Assembly (NCBI RefSeq): GCF_009831215.1
Contig: NZ_WUTW01000002.1
Span: forward strand, 1,652,479-1,716,478
Reading direction: 5' to 3'
Source of the DNA: Actinomadura rayongensis
GTDB lineage: Bacteria > Actinomycetota > Actinomycetes > Streptosporangiales > Streptosporangiaceae
DNA: 64,000 bases
Position 1 is the stretch's first letter, and each line of letters opens with the position of its first letter. Under the pieces are notes generated by a model. It was not told the DNA's origin. It saw only the letters and a program-made list of their open reading frames with translations, and did not search any database. Both the position numbers and the translations under genes were made by a program. Positions 60,655 to 64,000 of this stretch are shown here, piece by piece.

Positions 60655-60764
60655 TAGTACCGCGAATCCTATAGTGTTTCTTTTGGCCGTTTGTTCGACG
60701 TCGCAGCTACGGGATTGTGAACAGATACCACTAGACCCAACCAAAGTAGCACGGCCAGTATCTG

Positions 60765-63700
60765 TCAGCGCTCAACAGCCGGGGACCACTCGTCGGCGAA
60801 GGTTTCAAGTTGTTCGATGACCTTCTGGATGGCGTCGGGCTGCTCTTCGGGCGGGTATCCGTGCTTGGCTAGGAGGCGCTTGATGATGGAGCGGAGTTTG
60901 GCTTGGACGTCGTCGCGGGCGGTCCAGTCGGTGGACAGGTTGCGGCGGACGGCCTTGACCAGGTCGCGGGCGATGGCGGCGAGCTGATCGTCGCCCATCA
61001 GGGCGCGGACGGTGTCCTTGGCGGCGACGGCGTCGTAGAAGGCTAGCTCGTCGTTGCTGAGTGCCGGGTTGAACTGCCGGCCTCGGTCGGCGTCGGCCGC
61101 GACCTCCTTGGCCATCGCGACGAGTTCGGCGATGATCTCGGCCGCGGTGAGGTTCTGGTTGGTGTACTTGCGCATGAGCTCCAGGAGGCGGTCGGAGAAG
61201 CTCTGCCGACGCACAACGTTGTGTTTGGTGACTTTGCGCATCTCCTGCTGGACGAGCCGACGCAGCGCCTCGATCGCGATGGCGGGGTGCTTGGCGGCCT
61301 GCATCTTCTTGATGTAGTTCTCGTCCAGGCGGGACAGGTCCGGCTGGTCCAGGCCGGCTTCCTTGAAAAGGTCGATGACGTCGCCGGCCTCGATCGCGCT
61401 CGCGGTGAGCTGCTTGAGATACAGCTCGACCTCGGCGGGGATGGGGCGTCCCTCCGCCTGGCGGCGGGCGGCGTCGAGCTTGACGACGACCACGCGCACG
61501 TCCCGGAAGAACGCGATGTCATCGCGGACGTCGTTCAGGTCGCCGCTGGTCGCGCACAGGGCGTAGAGGCGTGCGAGGCGTCCGGCGCAGCGCAAGAACT
61601 TTTCCTTGAGCGTCTCCTTGTCGGCGTCGGACGCGTCGGGCCGGTTGAGCGGATGCTGAGGGTTCCAGATGTAGTCGGCGGTTCCGCGGACGGCGTCGCG
61701 GTAGGCGGTCCGCGTCCCAGCTTGGAGGTTCTGGCGCCAGGGGTGATCTCTGAGTAGTTCGCCGATGCCGTCGAGCAGATCGCGGACCTTGGTGATCGCC
61801 TCGTCCAGGTCGCGGCCCATCGGCTTGGTGTGCTGGTCGTCGGTGGTGTACTCGGCCAGTGCGGCGATCAGGTTCTCGTGGAGCGGCGCATAGCCGACCA
61901 TCAGACCGTCCTGCTTGTTGCGGAACGTGCGGTTCACACGCGCCAGCGTCTGCATGAGCTGCGCACCGCGCATCGAGCGGTCTAGGTAGAGGGTGTGCAG
62001 CGGCGGCGCGTCGAAGCCGGTCAGCAGCATGTCCTTGACGATGATCAGCTCGAGCTCGTCGCCGGCGTCCTTCATACGCCGCTGGACGGTCTTCTGCTCG
62101 CGGGGACGCAGCCGGTGCTTGCGGAGCTTGTCGGGGTCGCTCGTGGACGAACTGTAGACGACCTTGATCTTGCCGGCGTTGACGTCATCGGCGTGCCAGT
62201 CCGGCTTTATGGCGATAATTCGCTCGTACAGATCGGCGCAGATCTCCCGCGTGCTGCACACGATCATCGCCTTGCCGGGTGCGTCGATGAACGGCCGCAT
62301 CGCTTCCGACCGCGTCTCCCAGTGCTCGACGATGTTCGCGGCCAGCTTGTCCAGCCGGGCGGGTGCGCCGTAGACGGCGTTGAGCGTGGCGGTGGCGCGT
62401 TCGACCCGCTTGCGCTCGGTGTCGTCCAAGCCCTCCGTGGCCTTATCGGCTTCCTCGTCCAGCTCCTCAGGATCGACGCCCTTGGGCAGTTCGAGCTGGA
62501 TCAGCCGGTTCTCGTAGTAGACGGGTACCGTGGCGCCGTCCTTGACGGCACGGGTGAGGTCGTAGATGTCGATGTAGTCGCCGAACACGTCCTGGGTATT
62601 GCGGTCAATCTCGGAGATCGGCGTGCCGGTAAAGGCGATCATGGTGGCGTAGGGAAGCGCATCGCGCAGGTGGCGGGCGTAGCCGTCGAGACTGTCGTAG
62701 TGGCTGCGGTGCGCCTCGTCGACGATCACGATGATGTTGCGGCGGTCCGAGAGAAGCGGATGCGGCCGCCCGGCGTCCTTCTCCTCGGCCGTCTTGCTGA
62801 ACTTCTGCAAGGTCGTGAAGTAGATGCCGCCGGTGCGCCGGTTGAACAACTCCGTTCGCAGGTCATGCCGGCTGTCGACACGGACAGGCTTCTCCGGGAG
62901 CAGCTCGCTGGCATTGAAGCCATCGAAAAGCTGGTCGTCCAGGTCGTTGCGGTCGGTGATGACCACGATGGTGGGGTTGCCGAGCGCCGGATGCTTGAGC
63001 ACCTGGTTGGAGTACAGTTCCATCTCGAAAGACTTGCCGGACCCCTGGGTGTGCCAGACGACGCCGGCCTTGCCGTTGCTGCGCACGGCCTCAATCGTCT
63101 TGCCGACCGCCTTGGACACCGCGAGATACTGATGCGGCTTGGCGATCCGCTTCTGCAACCCGTCGTCCGACTGAGCGAACGCGACGTAGCCCGTCAGCAG
63201 CTCCACGAATTTCCGCTGGTCGAACAGCCCATGCAGCGTGAGATTCAACTCGCTGTTCTCCCACTCGGCCGCGGGCTGCTCCACCGGCTCGCCCACCTCG
63301 TCGACATTCCACGGCGCGAAGTGGTTGTAGGGGGTGAACGCGGTGCCGTACTTGGTCGTCACTCCGTCCGACACCAGGCACACCACATTGCAGCGGAACG
63401 CCTCCCACATGTCGCCGACGTAGGCCATGAGCTGGGCGTGCGCGGCCTCGGGCGTGCCACGCTCGTCACTCATCTTCTTCAACTCGAAGATCGCGACCGG
63501 GAGCCCGTTCACGTAAAGCACCACGTCGAAGCGGCGCCGCTCCTCCCCCTTGACCACCATCACCTGGTTGGCGGCCACGAAGTCGTTGCGGTACGGGTCA
63601 CTCCGGTCGATCAGGTGGACGGTCGGATGCTGTTCCGCGCCATATTCGTCGACGTAGCTGATGCCGCGGATGCCATCGGTCAGATACTCGTGGATCCGGC

Positions 63701-63953
63701 GGTTCTCCGCCTTGACGTCCTGCGACTGCGGCGACAGCACCAGCGCGGCGGCCTCGTCCACGGAGGAAGCGGGCAGTCCCGGGTTGATCCGGACGATCGC
63801 GTCCCGCAACCGTCCCGGGATGATCAGCTCGTCCCAGGACTCCCGCTCACCCGAACCCACGGCGATCTGCTTGCCGTCCCGGTACTCCCAACCGAGCTCG
63901 CCGAGCGCGTCCAGTACGTCATGCTCGAAGTCGGCCTCGCTGTAGCCGCTCAT
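60765..63953 (-). CDS. hsdR: Type I restriction enzyme R subunit
   Basis: 1,062 residues from ATG 63953. The N-terminal nuclease domain has the PD-(D/E)xK pattern RRRFDVVLYVNGLPVAIFELKK (residues about 138-159). SF2 motor motifs are VVWHTQGSGKSFEM (about 300), VIVDEAHRSHYDS (about 413), AFTGTPISE and LARVNRTFRNKQDG. The helical C-terminal half binds the methylase core. It cleaves unmodified DNA after ATP-driven translocation. It is translationally coupled (ATGA) to the upstream gene, whose visible tail fits HsdS. hsdM is expected beyond the edge. Confidence 0.96.
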   Translation of the reverse strand: MSGYSEADFEHDVLDALGELGWEYRDGKQIAVGSGERESWDELIIPGRLRDAIVRINPGLPASSVDEAAALVLSPQSQDVKAENRRIHEYLTDGIRGISYVDEYGAEQHPTVHLIDRSDPYRNDFVAANQVMVVKGEERRRFDVVLYVNGLPVAIFELKKMSDERGTPEAAHAQLMAYVGDMWEAFRCNVVCLVSDGVTTKYGTAFTPYNHFAPWNVDEVGEPVEQPAAEWENSELNLTLHGLFDQRKFVELLTGYVAFAQSDDGLQKRIAKPHQYLAVSKAVGKTIEAVRSNGKAGVVWHTQGSGKSFEMELYSNQVLKHPALGNPTIVVITDRNDLDDQLFDGFNASELLPEKPVRVDSRHDLRTELFNRRTGGIYFTTLQKFSKTAEEKDAGRPHPLLSDRRNIIVIVDEAHRSHYDSLDGYARHLRDALPYATMIAFTGTPISEIDRNTQDVFGDYIDIYDLTRAVKDGATVPVYYENRLIQLELPKGVDPEELDEEADKATEGLDDTERKRVERATATLNAVYGAPARLDKLAANIVEHWETRSEAMRPFIDAPGKAMIVCSTREICADLYERIIAIKPDWHADDVNAGKIKVVYSSSTSDPDKLRKHRLRPREQKTVQRRMKDAGDELELIIVKDMLLTGFDAPPLHTLYLDRSMRGAQLMQTLARVNRTFRNKQDGLMVGYAPLHENLIAALAEYTTDDQHTKPMGRDLDEAITKVRDLLDGIGELLRDHPWRQNLQAGTRTAYRDAVRGTADYIWNPQHPLNRPDASDADKETLKEKFLRCAGRLARLYALCATSGDLNDVRDDIAFFRDVRVVVVKLDAARRQAEGRPIPAEVELYLKQLTASAIEAGDVIDLFKEAGLDQPDLSRLDENYIKKMQAAKHPAIAIEALRRLVQQEMRKVTKHNVVRRQSFSDRLLELMRKYTNQNLTAAEIIAELVAMAKEVAADADRGRQFNPALSNDELAFYDAVAAKDTVRALMGDDQLAAIARDLVKAVRRNLSTDWTARDDVQAKLRSIIKRLLAKHGYPPEEQPDAIQKVIEQLETFADEWSPAVER

Positions 63954-64000
63954 ACGGCCTCCTCCACGACCTTCTCCGCGTCCCTGACCCTGATCTGGCC
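63950..64000 (-). CDS. hsdS: C-terminal end of probable HsdS specificity subunit (partial)
   Basis: Only the last 16 codons are in the window: GQIRVRDAEKVVEEAV and a TGA that overlaps the hsdR ATG by four bases. HsdS proteins often end with a TGQIDVR-type segment after their second conserved helix, and hsdS before hsdR is a common order. The assignment rests on this short stretch and on context. Confidence 0.6.
   Translation of the reverse strand, partial: GQIRVRDAEKVVEEAV

Larger units (their letters stand above)
58247..64000. mobile_element. Left end of a genomic island in tRNA-Pro, carrying a type I restriction system
   Basis: The region begins at the tRNA-Pro fragment and contains broken genes, an IS5-family element and hsdR/hsdS. 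The intact tRNA-Pro gene and an integrase would be expected beyond position 64000. No housekeeping gene lies between 58290 and the right edge. Confidence 0.65.

Overview
The sequence is GC-rich throughout, uses GTG and TTG starts freely, and carries actinobacterial gene orders: an SRP RNA beside dnaX, then ybaB-recR-DUF5063-lysC. Together with DUF2637 and Tat-exported proteins, this points to a filamentous actinomycete chromosome, probably Streptosporangiales (Actinomadura-like). The genus is an inference.

Positions 1-20266 are the integrase-proximal end of a large integrative element inserted at the 3' end of a tRNA-Ser(GGA) gene (20266-20350, minus strand). Its left part is a minus-strand operon: a sigma-like protein, a 329-residue protein, a 170-residue protein, and an enormous ORF of more than 3,870 residues that leaves the window still open. 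That ORF joins an adenine-type DNA methyltransferase, an SNF2-like helicase, a UvrD-type helicase and long repeated C-terminal modules. The right part is a plus-strand operon: HTH protein, DUF2637 membrane protein, RepA-like ATPase, zinc-ribbon protein, excisionase and tyrosine integrase. A perfect 25-bp palindrome lies in front of the DUF2637 gene.

Positions 20350-31240 are chromosomal core (DUF952, SRP RNA, dnaX, ybaB, recR, DUF5063, lysC). A two-gene conflict-type locus (23386-28229) has been inserted between dnaX and ybaB-recR. It encodes an EACC1-like small protein and a 1,497-residue caspase/HSP90-ATPase protein that ends in five almost identical 66-residue repeats. The HSP90-to-repeat boundary has clearly lower GC.

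Positions 31446-51900 hold accessory metabolism and regulation. There is a flavin/heme redox module (ApbE, FMN-binding protein, ferric reductase) next to a two-component system. Other genes are TetR, MarR and MerR regulators, a dienelactone hydrolase, an S9 peptidase, a class A beta-lactamase-like protein, a lipoprotein, a PLP ammonia-lyase-like enzyme, a ferritin-like protein preceded by a nested-palindrome operator, a Tat-exported PHP phosphoesterase, and a secreted subtilisin with a seven-blade RCC1 propeller inserted between its catalytic Asp and His.

Positions 51934-58064 look like a second conflict or signalling locus: an XRE regulator divergent from an Era/dynamin-like GTPase with a 56-residue partner, then a TIR-STAND NTPase and a Nudix-like protein. 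At 58247-58288 lies the 3' part of a tRNA-Pro(CGG) gene cut exactly at the anticodon loop, with its terminator still attached. This marks the edge of a second island that runs off the right end. It contains two frameshifted pseudogenes, a complete IS5-family element and a type I restriction operon (hsdR whole, hsdS tail).
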